Shown one piece after another: positions 44,795 through 57,954 of a stretch of 64,000 bases of DNA. The DNA is from Holothuria scabra. Lineage: Eukaryota; Echinodermata; Holothuroidea; Aspidochirotida; Holothuriidae. The notes beneath the pieces are model-generated. The model did not search any database. It was not told the DNA's origin and saw nothing but the letters and a program-made list of their open reading frames with translations. Location of the stretch: positions 46,343,082 through 46,407,081 of the forward strand of contig CM074193.1 of the NCBI GenBank assembly GCA_037179385.1. Direction: 5' to 3'. Each line of letters starts with the position of its first letter. Positions within the stretch are counted from its first letter, which is position 1. A program made the translations under genes and the position numbers.

Positions 44795-47700
44795 CCACCC
44801 GGGGGAGAAGACAACTAGTATGTCCTCCGTCCTTGATGATAGGAAAAACACCTTTAGTTCTTTTGATAATTGTGTGCTAATGTGAATGAAATTGAACAAA
44901 ATTCTTATTAATTAACAAATGAAGACCGTGGGATTATTTTACACCGTAGTCCTTTACACATGACACCACATGGCTGCAATGAAAATCAAACTGACAGCTG
45001 ACAGCCCACTGTCCGAGGGCTCTCAATACACGTACCGACTTGAAGACTTCCTGTGGTAATTGAAGTAACAATTTGGTCAAGTGTCAAGTTGCCTTGATTA
45101 ATTTCTGTGTTTTTATTTCAATTGCCAAGAAATTTGCTTAAATTTTAAACGTATACGAGGAGCAAACTTGATTTTTCCACATGCAACTGTTGAGTTTACA
45201 CATTACGCGAAACTTTGTACACGTTCTCAAAGCTTCACGAGCGAGGCTGTTATCAATTATAGGCTACGATGATGCGATTACTTAAGTGTCTAAAAGAAAC
45301 AAATTTATGCAGTAAATATTAAAATTTACATGCTTTCGTTGTATTAGACTGCATCAAGATTGTTATCATTTTCATAGACCACCTTTACTCAGACTTTCAC
45401 AATTTTGACGAACAAAATTGTAAAATAATCTAAAAGCTCTTCTTATTGTTATAGGCAGTAGTCTTTTTCCTATTGTGGTTCTAGGGCTGGGTTGAGTGAA
45501 AAGAGAGTGTGTGTAATCAATGCCCGCCCAGAAAACAAGCCGGGCGAACTGTTGATGCATGACATCCCATTTTAATGGCTCTGAGCCAAGGAAGGGGTGC
45601 AGAAGACAGCCGCCATTAAGTGTATTTTTGGTGTTTATTAATGTGTTTTTAGATATCTCTACGCTAACATTCCGTGGCCTACTTAAAAGAAATTTGCCTT
45701 AAAAAAGTGACATTTCCAATGATCTGGGAGGTATTTTCGTCTATTCTTTGGCCAGCTTAACGCCCAAACTCACCCATTTTTGTCACGCCACGTTAAAGAC
45801 CTGCTTGAAAGTATCTGGCTACTCGGCTGCCATTGGATTGAACGACAAACACAATGATGAAGTATAGTAAATGTCTCCACATTCCGACTGCTTGTTTTTC
45901 GTTTGTTTTTTTACTTGTAATATAACAAGATGAAAAGAATTTTGAAAATATCATATTTCATACTGCCTCGACATATGAATTTCAATTCAATGAAAACAAA
46001 ATTAAAGATAAATCTTTTGTATTTGATGTTTAATTCTTTTGAAGGTGAAACGAAGCTATTTAGTGCAAACACTTTTACTGTATATTTCTATCAAGTCTTC
46101 TGCTACCATTGTTTACATAAAACTTAAGAATTAAAGATAGAGACGGTCTCCATGTGTAAAATAAAATATTGGCTCATGTTTAATATGAAATCATGTACTA
46201 TAAATTGTTTATACTTACGAACTGCAGGCATGTAATCATTGGTGTAATGCTGCAGTGAAAATAATTTTTGAATTTCACCTCATGCTGTAAAGATGCTATG
46301 AGAAACAGGGTCAAGGGTGAGATTATTGTTCCAATATTCTAGAAGATGGCGATCCTGTTCCCATATGGCATTCATAAGCCTCTGTATTCTCTTTATCACA
46401 ACACTATTGCTATACAATATTAATAATTTTCAAGTGCCTTTGAAAAAGGTCTTCCACACTTAAATTATATTTTGATGTCTCTTTCAGTAGTTGAGCACTT
46501 TGACTGTAGAGGCGACGATAGAATTTACTATATACCGTACCGTATATATGATATGTCAAAAGACATTGCATTGTCTACTAACAAACCGATTAAAAGTCAA
46601 AATTTCAGTTTTTGCAGTCACTTTTGAAAAAGTATTACCTTTCATTACCAGAGGTAGTCTGTCAACATGCAATACATACAGTGCTTTCACGTGACCCCAC
46701 AATTGGTAAACCACGCCCACTGTCGGGCAAAAGTCAACTGTTTCAGTGCAACAGTCACACCAAGGTTGTCAGCTGCTTCTGAGGTAGCTCCTAGCCAGCG
46801 TATTACATTAGATTTTGTCCGTCAAAAGGGGCGGGGTTTGTGACGTCACTCTATACACGTATGGAACAGGACTACATTTTCAGTCAAATTGATAAATTAT
46901 GACGCTTGACTTATAAAATCTAGTATGAAATCACGTGTTTTTTTTCATTTATCATGGTACGTTAGCGTTTTTGATAATTACGAAATTAAAAGCTAGTGTT
47001 ACCACAAAGTTACTTTGTGTGGGGTGAATGTTATTTGTAAGTAATGTTTACTTTGGTATGCAAATAATTCTGAAAATCGTGCCTTAGCCTTACCTTTGAT
47101 ATTAATGCAATATTACGTGTTGTATTCGCATCATTGCCTTACATTTAATTTCATTTTGTTTTTTGCCTCTTGATCAACAGTACGAATATTTTGGAGGATT
47201 GTGCAGTGTACATAATTAATATATGAATCACTTGATTTTTTTATTAAGAGAAAAATGTCAAAGCAAATAAAAACGGTAATAAGCGAGTTCGGTAATTTGT
47301 TGCCGCATGGAATTATGGTGCACAAGATGGAATACGCAAACCGAGTTAAGTACGTACTGTACTGTGTTCCCTTGTTGGTCGAACAATACGTGCATACAAA
47401 AATGAAATAAAATAAAAAAATAAAATAGAATACATCGAAATGTCTAACTCAACTGAACAAAAACCAGGGCCTTAGCCGTGCTTTATCTCAGATTAAATTG
47501 AAAATTTTTGCAGAAAAAATCAATTTAGGTACAATCCATATAACACCCTTGGCGAACTCCCTCAGAAGTAAAAATATAATGTAGTATAGCATCCATCGTA
47601 CACCTGTTTCACTAAGATAATCACTTGTAGAATTTACTGTATGGTCGATGGAACAGTCTAACATACACCGGCAAACAGAGACAAACACATACAGACACAC

Positions 47701-48389
47701 ATGCATATGTACAGACATGAATATGTTACCTATTTTGGAGTATTTTTTTTATATTGCTTCGTTTGAAGGTAATAAAAATTTCTACGCAATTATATTAATG
47801 AAACAGAGATGCGGTTACGACTCGCTTTGACTCTCATGCTAATTATTTCACAGATGAAACTATTACATGTATCATGGAACAAAGAAGGAATAAAGATGAA
47901 TTCATAAAAAAGAAATGAATAATGTCCATCATCTCATTTATGAATAATTGAATATATAAGTCCTTGATGGAAACGTCATTTATTAAAAGGAGGATCTTGT
48001 ATTTATTGTGTAAGAAGGGGTGTTGTAGCGGTTTATGATCACTGAAATACAAATTGTTGTCAAGTGAGGAAGGCGACTCTTAACCCTTTCAAATGCAACC
48101 CGCTGTTAGAGGAGCTGCCAACACAAATACAAATAGTGAACGCATATTGAAGAAAATTTGGTAACGGGGGCTTTTAAGTTAAATAAATGGGTTTAAAACG
48201 AAGAAAATACTTTTCTTGAACAAATATTGGAATCTGGTCTCCTTTTATAAAGTCATCTGTAGAACCTCATTTCCAGGTCTGGGGGCAAATCTAGTAAACT
48301 GTGGTGCGTTGCCATATCTAATGAGACGCCAACGACTTTCAAGAGGTTGTAACTACGGCCCTACATGGGCGTCGATTGAGAGTGGGGGA
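44795..48389. other. Gene-free stretch downstream of Blimp1
   Basis: Holds a copy of an unnamed repeat at 47280-47365 (GCGAGTTCGGTAAT, then GCATGGAATTATGG) also seen near 12740-12850 and 31108-31140. No coding frame convincing. Could contain regulatory DNA for Blimp1, which cannot be judged from one sequence. Confidence 0.5.
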
Positions 48390-49242
48390 CATGGGCGTCC
48401 GCAAGGGGGGCAAGAGGAGGGGGACACCTTCCCCCCTGGAAAATCAAACTTTTGAAATTATTAATTAAAAATGAAATAAAAAAAATAAAAATAAATCATC
48501 AAAATATCTTCACTCACAGTGTCAGTTTCTACTCGTGAAATATGCGGACATTTGACCAGGAATAGCAAAAGAGAAGATGGTATGCTGAATAGTGAAATCG
48601 TAATTTGGGTACCATCATCCGTGACATCTATTGGAAATTTGTAATTGTAGAAACTATGCCAAAATTGTACTAGCCTAGTTGTCAGGTATGTAGTGTGCAT
48701 ATGACATCCGACTATTGATGAATGCGTTGGTCTTGGTTTGGTCCCGTTCTGATCTTAAGTAGCGACGCGCGGGGGTAACTGGGATATACAAGGTGAATAT
48801 GGGGGGGGGGGGTATGATTCATAATTAGGTAACGGAAATAGGCCTATATAGGCTAATCTAAAAATTACAGACATGAAATTCCTGTTTCAGGGCTGGGTAC
48901 ATGCAGCTTATAACACTCGTCAAGTGTCGTTTCCGGCCATCTGGAGAGTTTGTAAGGCCCAAAATTTTCTTGTACGCTTCGCGTCAACTGATGGTGGCGC
49001 TCCGCTTAGATAGTGTACACAATTCAATCATCCATGAATGACCTTGCCCCAGTGTTGTAATCGAGTCACTAGATTAGTGACTCGAGTCACCAGTTTTCAA
49101 ACTTTTTAAACGACTCGAGGGGGAAATTCTCCTGATTTCTATCGAGTTACTCTCATTTTGAAAGGAAGTGACTCGAGTCGTGATTTCTTACAACACTGTC
49201 TTGCCCCCCCCCCCCTTGTAAAAATTTCTGCGGACGCCCATG
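48390..49242. mobile_element. 853-bp hAT-like element carrying a nested insertion
   Basis: Perfect 14-bp inverted ends CATGGGCGTCCGCA. Flanks GTGGGGGA and GCGGGGAA agree at 6 of 8 positions. An inner element sits at 49050-49198. No transposase frame seen. Confidence 0.5.
49050..49198. mobile_element. 149-bp hAT-like MITE nested in 48390-49242
   Basis: Inverted ends CAGTGTTGTAATCGAGTC and, reversed, CAGTGTTGTAAGAAATCA. Flanks CCTTGCCC (49042-49049) and TCTTGCCC (49199-49206) match at 7 of 8. The interior is full of GACTCGAGTC palindromes, so the transcript would fold on itself. Confidence 0.5.
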
Positions 49243-49950
49243 GCGGGGAACGCGTCCCATCCACTATTTTGAGAGAAGGGGACCCTAAAACTTTTGTCCT
49301 CCGACTTTTGGTGACATGAAACTTAAAAGAGAGGTAGCCAAAACTACATGAAAACAAAGATAGGCTCGGAAAGTATTTCACGGGACGACTCTACGTCAAT
49401 TCCAATTAAAAGCCATTAAATTCTGTACCAATTCTTTCTATAACTTCAAAACTATTCGCGCTGAGAAATTCTAACCTCTTTTTTTGTCAATTTTTGTCAA
49501 TGAAAACCAAGACAAATTCTTTTTCACTATAAAACTCACTATTCTCCCATTTTGCGCGTTTTATATTTTGAGTTCCGATCTGCATGATTTCAACGCATTG
49601 CATCTGTCGGGGCTTAAGAGTAGCTGCCCCCCCCCCCAGCCAGGTTACTTGCCCCAACCCCATTTCGGCAAATCCAAGCAACACCCTAGCTGAACCTACT
49701 TTTCCTTTGGGCGATGAAGTACATCCACCAATTTAAACAGCACCCAAAATATTGAAACATTTGGCCGCATCTTAGTAGACTTCCCTCCAGGACAGGCGAA
49801 ATGTTTCAGGACAGATGCCCCCCACTTTCAAAATCAAATCGACACCCCTGCCCTGCTACGCAATTCAACTAATAAAAACACTGCCATGTGACAACTACAG
49901 ACTCTTCTACTAACCTGTCAGAGATCGCGCGTTGAGTAAATTCTTTCACA

Positions 49951-51905
49951 CATAGGCGTAGGATGCGGGGGGATGGGGGGCGACAGCCCTTCAGTGAAAA
50001 ATGAGAGGGCGGAAGCATGCTTACGTTCCCCACTTTCCGGGTCAGAAAACCCGTTTTTTCATTGTCCCAAATGTAAAAATGAGCAAAATTTCCGGCGCGC
50101 TTTGTGCGCGGCAGAGTGCAATATAAAATATAAAATGCATTAGTTCTCGCTCATAAATCAGTGTGGCATACTTATCCGAGCTCTGGAAATGACAAAATCA
50201 GATATTTACCACATGTGACACCACATCACCAAGAGACACCGGCAGCTATATTGCCATTCTTGTAAAATGTCTTTCATAGAATTCCAAATTTTCTTCAATG
50301 AAAGCTCTCGATTTTGATTTTTTTTTTTGTCTAAAAAGGACAACAAAGCTTGTGAAACTTTTGAAATGTCATCGTAGATGTCAGTTCATAGGACTTAGGT
50401 AACATTTTGTAGCAACAACGATTCAGTCGTCGTGCAATCAAGCCTCTTCGGGAAGGAGTTTATAGTTTGGTTTCGCCGAACGGCTCCTTGCCAGAGAGTC
50501 GGGAGGACTTTAAAAAAGCAATCATTTTCAGATTTGTCACCAATATGAAGGAAGTGAAGATTCTTCAGTAATCCCCCAACTCTTCATATTTCCTCACAGG
50601 AAACCCAGAACCAAAAGTTTTCTGCAATAAAATCTCCATACCTACATATATCTGTTTAAAAGGGCAAAACTTTTGGCGCCCCGCAATAAGTCTTTGATAA
50701 GGTGGAAGTCACACTTTAAAGAAAAATCGGAAAACTTAGCCACTACTTGCAAGCCCAAGACATGCTATTTCCGGCTGTCTGAGGGGTCGCGATTTTTCAA
50801 AATTTTCTGTGCGCAACTTGTAGACTTTTTATTCCAGGCAGGGAAACATTGACCTGCGGTACTCTATGCTCTCAGACACACCCTGTCATCAGGTACCTTT
50901 CAACCCTGTCAGTTGAGTAGTCTGGTAGATGGATTCTTTAGTTATTGAAGTGTCAAAATTTTATGCATGTTCAGTATTGCAGAGCAGTGACCTTTTACAA
51001 GAGGGAGGGGCGATTGCCGCCTGGCTCGAAAAAAAAAGAAAAATTCGGAAATTTGCCATTTAAGACACCAGTCAAATACAGTGCGTGTCAAAATTTTATC
51101 AATGTTCAGGATTGCAGAGCAGTGACCTAGCTACAGGAGGGAGGGAACGATTGCCGTCTGGCTCGAAAAAAGTGAAAAATTCGGAAATTTGTCAGTCAAA
51201 TACAGTGCGGTTTTCCTGACTTTTTCTTCATAAAATTCCTAATTCTTCCTAATAAAAGCTCCATTTTGTAATTACTAGTTTTAAAAAAGGCAAAATTTTC
51301 CGAGCGCTTTATGCACCTTATATTGCAACCCTAAATGCAGTAAGTGGTCGCTCATAAGGCTGTCAGTGGAGAACTTTTCCGAGCCGCTACTGTTCCGTTT
51401 GCTTATAGTTTTCTTCAATATTAGGCTTTTAGTCTTTCTTAAAAAGGCAAAAAAGTTTTGGGAGCTTTAGAATAGCGTCGATCGAGAAGCCTCAGTCTGC
51501 ACTCATTTGATAACATTATGTAACAACATCGATCATCAGTCGACATGCTATCTCAGATGTATTCTAATAGGTAACGCAGATTCTGCGATAGTCCCCTAAA
51601 TATTCAAATTTCCTCACAGGATACACTGAATCTAATCTATTTTCTGCAATTCAAGCTCCATATTCACAAATGCGTAAAAGGACGAAAATTTTCGTGGCGC
51701 TCTGTGCGCCGCGAATTACGTACCTAATACAGTAGTGTTCACACTTACAAAAAAAAAAAAAAAAAAAAAAAACAGATTTTTTTTATTATAAAAAATGTTC
51801 TTGCTCGTAGTAAAAACGAAAATATTTAGTATCAAAAATTTGGTCCATGATGTGCATGGTCCAAAATTGTTCCACCCCACTTTCAAATTGCTTCCTACGC
51901 CACTG
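49951..51905. mobile_element. Large hAT-like element with internal duplication
   Basis: Ends ATAGGCGTAGGATGC and TTGCTTCCTACGCCACTG (reverse CAGTGGCGTAGGAAGC). The interior contains repeated phrases such as GGCGCTCTGTGCGCCGC and two ~110-bp direct repeats. Target duplication is weak. No domain recognised. It ends near a run of 20-odd A at 51749-51770. Confidence 0.5.
50951..51190 (+). repeat. Direct repeat pair inside the large hAT-like element
   Basis: 50951-51060 and 51085-51190 share long blocks (GTCAAAATTTTAT, ATTGCAGAGCAGTGACC, CTGGCTCGAAAAAA, ATTCGGAAATTTG) at a period of about 134 bp. A recent tandem duplication. Confidence 0.5.
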
Positions 51906-52240
51906 CTTTACAGTTAGAGTGTGCGAACAGTTAGGGATATGAACCCACACATCTTGTGGTCCCGAGTTTATATCCCCCTTCCCCACATGTCGCAACTCAT
52001 CTTGGAATTTTCGTTTACGTTGTCAAGTAGGCCTATATGAAGGAGTAAAGTTAGAAGCCCTTGTTCTAAGAGAGGATATTATTAATAGGCCTATTAGACT
52101 ACTTGAATGGAAAACACAGCACGTGACCATCAGGGCTCGTACCATCGCACCTGGTTTTAGTAAGGTTTAGTACAATCGAGTATTTTCTTCCAAACTTTAC
52201 GTCACTATGACGAGTCCGTATCCTTGCAAACAACTGCTAT

Positions 52241-52543
52241 TTAAAAGGCCAACTTCTCATCCGAACAGTACAAATTCTCCCTACCTTCTTACTTAAGCCC
52301 CTTCCACAATTATCTGGAATTCATCCTCATCCAGACACAATCTCAGTTTATTGCTTCAGGGTGAGTATGAAAAAGCTCAATTTGTATAATCAAAACATTC
52401 TCAGTACAGTTCATGCTGTGTAATATAAGTTTTGGTACTCTTCAATGTTTGAATAAGCTGTCAATCAAAGAGCTGAGTCAATTGAGAATTTCGGTAAACT
52501 CCTACAAGAATTATAGTTTGGGGTGAGAGGATTGGCCCTTTGA
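52241..52543 (-). mobile_element. TTAA-bounded MITE family, copy H
   Basis: Full-length reverse copy, left edge TTTAAAAGGCCAACTTC, right end GAGGATTGGCCCTTTGA. The only full-length copy downstream of Blimp1. Confidence 0.5.
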
Positions 52544-53310
52544 TCTACAGTTGTCATTGCAGGACGATAACGGATTTAAGTGGTTCATGGGGGAGGGGGG
52601 TTAAGGGAGTAACCAATACACGTATCGATTAAAATTAATGGATATGAGTTGGAAAAGAAGAGAGTTTAGGATGAAAAAGCAAAGAGTATAAGTTCCCGCT
52701 CAGTAAGCTACGCAGGTTATATGTCTGCACAGCTTCAATTGAAAGTAAACATGTTCCTGAATGTCTATGTCAAAGGCAGTCATACAGCGATGGTTATATG
52801 TAACAGCTTGAACTAATTCATTGAAGCATTTCATAAAAGGGAATAGTGTCGGGTTCTAAAGTTTGACTTGAATGATTGTGAATAGTGTGCTTTCTCCGCA
52901 AAATATCTTGTTTTGAACACTAACTGATTCCCATAGCTCCAAACTTTCATTGTATCCATGTTATTTTCAACAAAGCGTTGAGGTGGATTCTATACTTTAC
53001 CAACGTTTTATTCATTTTAACTAGTGAAGCAAATTGCGTAGTGAGTTTTTTCAACAACGCAAACTATTCATAACAGAGTTTGTATGCTAAAAGAGTTACA
53101 TATAAACTTGTTTCCATAATCTTTGCCATCAAAAATAGTCTTTAAGTCTAGACTGCAAAATGGGCTCATACCTTTAAATTAGAAAGCTGACATTGGCAAG
53201 TCCTTTCAACGTTGCGTGACCTGACAGTAAAAATTGTGAAAGACAAATTAAGAGTCACATACCACTAAACTTTAAGAGTTTATTGCTCCCATATCCCAGG
53301 TAACATTAGC

Positions 53311-54074
53311 CAGTGGCGTAGCTACTGGGGGGGGGGGGCAGGGGGAGATTCACCCTATTCCCCCCCCCCCCCGGTTATGAAAAGGAAAAATTCGGAATTT
53401 GCAATTTGTGACACCAGACAGCTAACTACACTGTGAGTGTGGTTGTGCCAACTCTTTTTTCATGAAATTTCGAATTCTTTCCAATGAAAGCCCGTATATG
53501 TCATTATTTGTTTGAAAATCACAAAAATTTCCCATGCGCCTTACGCGCTTCAGACTGCCAATCGGTCCTAATGCATAAGTGCTTGCTTATAATCAGTTTT
53601 GTGAACTTTCCCGAGCTCTGGAAATGACAACATCGAAAATTTGCCATGCGACATCTGACACCTAATCATTAAATGACAATCATAAAATGACATCGGCTTC
53701 TAAAGTGATATTTTCACATTTTTGTCATAAATTTTTTTCTGGAAAATTCCAAATTTTCTCCAATATAAGCTATTAGTCGGAGAGTCTCAATTCGTGTAGG
53801 CTTAGATAACATTTTGCAGCAAAAAAAAAAAAAAAAAAATCTCTACGAAACTCGGATTCGTCAGTAAACCATCAACCTTTCAAATTTCATTATAGAAATT
53901 CAAGAATCCAAAATTTTCTGCTACACAAGCTCCATACTTTCAAATAACTGTTTAAAAAGGGCAAAAATTTCGGCACCCATCTAGCGCCAAATTACGTTAA
54001 TGTGTTCAGACTTTAAAAAAATTCTTAAAACTTAGGTGATTACCCCCGTGGACAAATTTCCAGCTACACCACTG
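53311..54074. mobile_element. 764-bp hAT-like element
   Basis: Ends CAGTGGCGTAGCTACTGG and CCAGCTACACCACTG. Flanks ACATTAGC and ACATATAC agree at 5 of 8. Runs of 12 G and 13 C lie within 65 bp of the left end. The interior resembles 49951-51905 (phrases such as GGGCAAAAATTTCGGC), so the two are relatives. Confidence 0.5.
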
Positions 54075-54383
54075 ACATATACATATGGGACATTTCTTGG
54101 CCCATAATGGGCCCATAGAATTCTGCACCGGGATTGAATAGAACCTATATGGGCTAGCCTACATGACCCAAACTCATAAGAGATATTGTTCTGGGGCATG
54201 TGTAAACGACTGATATTTGGGGAAAATATGGGCTAGCCTTATAATGTCCCTCATGCATGCGAGGTACCCATATGGCCTCTATCAATATTGAGTGCAAAAT
54301 TAAATGAGCCCCATGCGTTTACACATATTTATGGGGCCCAAATAGGTTTGCTACTTGAGAAGAGGGATGGAACAGGGAGTTGC

Positions 54384-54487
54384 CAGTGATATAGTCGACT
54401 CGGAGTCCGGACTCGAGTCCTTGAAAGTTGAACGTTGAAAATTGTCGGACTCGTGACTCGAAGTCTCCGGACTCGACCATATCCTTG
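54384..54487. mobile_element. 104-bp hAT-like MITE
   Basis: Ends CAGTGATATAGTCGACTC and, reversed, CAAGGATATGGTCGAGTC. Flanks GGAGTTGC and GGCGTAGC agree at 6 of 8. The interior is self-complementary (GGACTCGAG, GACTCG), like the 149-bp element at 49050. Confidence 0.5.
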
Positions 54488-54610
54488 GGCGTAGCTGGGC
54501 CGAGGCATCCCAGTAGGAATGATTTTTTCGTTAAATTTCAAGCAAAAGTGATGCCATCCTTAATCAATTAGATGAAATTTTCAGACACTTGAAAGGCAAA
54601 ATAGAGAAAA

Positions 54611-54666
54611 AAAAAAAAACACACACACACACAAAAGAGAAAGAGAGAGGGAAAAAAAAAGAAAAA
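54611..54666 (+). repeat. Compound A-rich microsatellite
   Basis: A run of A, then (CA)n, (AG)n and A again. Follows the 104-bp hAT-like element by about 120 bp. Confidence 0.5.
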
Positions 54667-55018
54667 ACAATCGCACCAAAATTGTTTTGAAACGACAGCC
54701 AATCTCAAAATACTGTTTTCTTACTTCTCTTTCAAGTATCTGTCGAGTTACTGAGGACTTAAGTATCGCAATTCTTGGTTAAAAAGGAACCTTTACTTGA
54801 GGTAAATTCACAGTAAATGAAATAAATTTCACCCATATTGAAGTCATTATTTTTGTTTTTTACCTTTTACCCGTATAAAAGTGAAAATTTACTTCAAAAG
54901 AGCTATATATTTCGTTCCAGTGTACCGCCCATTTTGGAGTTACTTTCCCTTCTTTCGGGTGGACACTCTATTGAATTTTACTCTTTTTGTGTTCACCTGA
55001 CGGATCTTTGCTGCACTG

Positions 55019-56361
55019 TTAAAAAATTTCTCTGTAAATTTACATAATTTTTATGGAAAATTTTTTTCCAACCAAATAATGTTTTTTTTACAGCCAGACT
55101 GTAATCATGAAAAAACATTAAGGGTTTGTTTTTTCTTTACAGTTTTTGCATGTAAATTAGTTTACAAAAGTCTACTGTAAAATCGAATTACAGAATTGTT
55201 CTGTTTTGTTTACCTTAATTTTATGTGAATTTACAGCCTACTGTTTTCATTCCCGACGTTTTAATATTTATTATAATATCGCTTTTTTACCTTTCATATG
55301 TTATTACGTAACATACACTTCACCATTACGTAGATCAGGTATTTGCTTATCAACGTAATGTGTCGTTACGAAGTTGTTTTCAATCAAAACACATTTAGGA
55401 TGATTTGTTGTCATATTGTTGTCAAGTAGACTGCTATCTCTAGGAACTTTGTAATTGGAAAGTCACATTTTTTGTACAATATAATAATTGTTTTTAAAAT
55501 AAATATGACAAAGAATGGAAATACATTGGTTGCAAACATTTCCAGACAAGATAAACAATAAGTTTATCACTTCCTGATTAAAAAACGCCAAAGAAGATAT
55601 TATTCAAAGCAACAGCAATCCTTTTGTTAGGAAAATGCCTACAAAATAAGCTCCACCCATTTATGCAAAATGAGATTTACGTCATAAAGTGGTAAATTTA
55701 CAGACTCTTTCAAGTAAATTTGTGAAACGTTTTTAATTTGCTCCGATCAAGTGCATGAGCGCCTGTGGCGATGAGTTGACATCAGTATACCAATTGTCAG
55801 TGCTCTGAAATTAGGGCCTTACAATTTCTTTTTACTTAAAAATGTGTGACAAAACACCAGTTGTATGATATTTATAACTAAGAACGTAATAACTAAGTAT
55901 GCTTTTATAATAAATGTAAGTTAATTTTCAAATAGGGCCACAAATTTGCCAAAAATGTTTTTTTTTTAAACTGAAACTTCGCAGAACGATGCATGTTATA
56001 TATTGAAAATTTTCTGGCTATTTCTTATTTGTTTGTTTGGGCTTATTTTTGTTTCTTTTTCAGCTTAAAAACAAAATGAATGTTTGTTAAATGACAGTAT
56101 ATTTATGTGAAATCAGAAAAATACAAAATACTGTTAAAATTTCTGTAAATTTACAGAAAAAGTTTTACAAAGCAGTAAAATTTGGTTAAAAAAGCAGACG
56201 GAAATGGTTTTTCAAATAAACAGAAAATACATGTTAAACAACCTTTTTTTGTTGTAGCAATACAAAGTGTCTGTAAAGATACAGAAAATCTCTATTAAAA
56301 GTAAAATACAAAAAGTTTAAGTTAAAAAAAGTCTGTAAATTTACAGAAATTTTTAACAGTG
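55019..56361. mobile_element. ~1.34-kb CACTA-like non-autonomous element
   Basis: Inverted ends CACTGTTAAAAAATTTCT and, reversed, CACTGTTAAAAATTTCTG match for about 28 bp and are flanked by TG on each side. CACTR termini and many subterminal copies of a palindromic word (TGTAAATTTACA type) are typical of EnSpm/CACTA. The interior is AT-rich with no transposase frame. The left coordinate is good to a few bases. Confidence 0.5.
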
Positions 56362-57315
56362 TGGATTTCTGGGCGATATCTCTGATGCTGATTTTTTTTT
56401 GTACGTATTTTTTAAATGCAAAAAAGGTTGGGGAAGTGCACTGAAAAATATGTGTTTCAGTTATAAGCAGATAAGTTAAGTTTGTCACGTGAGTGGACGC
56501 TGCTTGTTCAACGTACAGATGGCCCCCTTTGTGCTACCGTTTTGAACATGGAGGAAAACTAGAATATTAACAATGGTATACATAACCAGACGTTTTAATT
56601 TAGGGGAGGGTGAGAGAGTAAAGTGTTGTAGTGGCGGGGCAAGCAGTAACACTATCCAACCGGGTGCGCTATCATTAGTTTGTGCGTAGCGGAAGATTTG
56701 GTTTTAAAATATCTCTCAGATATTGCTGGAAAAGGCACTTTCCAGTCTCCCTGGCCTTATTTTTCAGCTGACTATTTACTTTTTTAGAAAACAGAATGGG
56801 AAATATACACTTCCTCTGCGGTAATATGACGGTTATGGAGGTGCGATGAAAAAAAAGTGGAAAGATGGTCTTTTTATTGCACAATTTGACTGAACGCCCA
56901 TGCCCACATTAGACATATGCCATTATTTGTGCCTTTTTGTTTCAACCTGCTTCATAAGTTACCACGGATCATCAATGTTTGAAGAAGATTCAGGCATCAA
57001 CAAAAGCTATACACATTTGCTCCTAATTTCATGATCCGCCTGAGTTCATTTTGTCCATCAATTTGTGAATTTTGTGAATCAATGTAAATTAGCTTCTTGT
57101 AATCCTTAGTTGTTCAGAAAGTATTTAGAATTGGGATTTAAACAATTTGACTTAATTATCATTTCCGTTATTGAACTTTTGATCCGTCTCTTTACTATTC
57201 TTCAGTAACCTCTAATCAATGCAAATACTAAAACTCCATACTTGAAAGGGGTATTTGAGAAGCTTTCCCTTTTAAACATATTTTTTAATATTTGTTTGTC
57301 TTTGAATTCCTTGAT

Positions 57316-57351
57316 GGAGGGGGAGGGGGGGGTTGGGGGGTTGGGGGTGGG
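57316..57351 (+). other. G-quadruplex-prone tract
   Basis: Four or more runs of at least five G separated by A, TT or T (GGGGGAGGGGGGGG, then TTGGGGGG, TTGGGGG, TGGG). Matches the standard G4 pattern. No gene nearby. Confidence 0.5.
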
Positions 57352-57954
57352 AAACTTTGACTGAGAGCTCCCTCCCTCTCTCCCCCTCTGATGACACGGT
57401 GACGTCTATGCAGAGTAAAAAAGATATGGCTTAACAAAATAATGCCATGTAAAAAGAGAAATTACTTCAAGTTTACCCAGAAGACGCACTTTAAAGCTCA
57501 ATAGAGGAACGGGTCTCCATTTTCCGACTAAAACTTTGGACTAAACCTGTATAAATTTTGACACTAACGAGGAAACGGTAAGAATTTTGACAAAATCTAC
57601 AGACATTTAAGGGAAATTTAGGTAAATGTGACCCAAATTTGTTGAAAAGGGACCAGTTGCGGTACTTCGCACCAGGGAGGGTGTATGAGGAAGAATTCGC
57701 AGCCGTCAATAATTCCCCTGATATTTTCCCTTTCACCCAGTTGTCCTAAAGTTAGGTTACTCAGGAGTCCGGGCAACCCCCAAATCCAATATCTCTCCCT
57801 TGACCCCAACCAGGACATTACCCCTGGATCCCGGCCAACCGCAGGAACATTTTCGCCCAAAACATTTCCTTTTCCTTGTTTCCCCTCAGAATTTCGACAT
57901 TCTGGTGCAGCCACTGAGAGGGGCATATCAATTCATACAAAATATCTTACATGT

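Noticed and set aside
46840..46875. Conserved-looking GTGACGTCA element
   Set aside because: A single CRE-like word (also near 5970) without promoter context.
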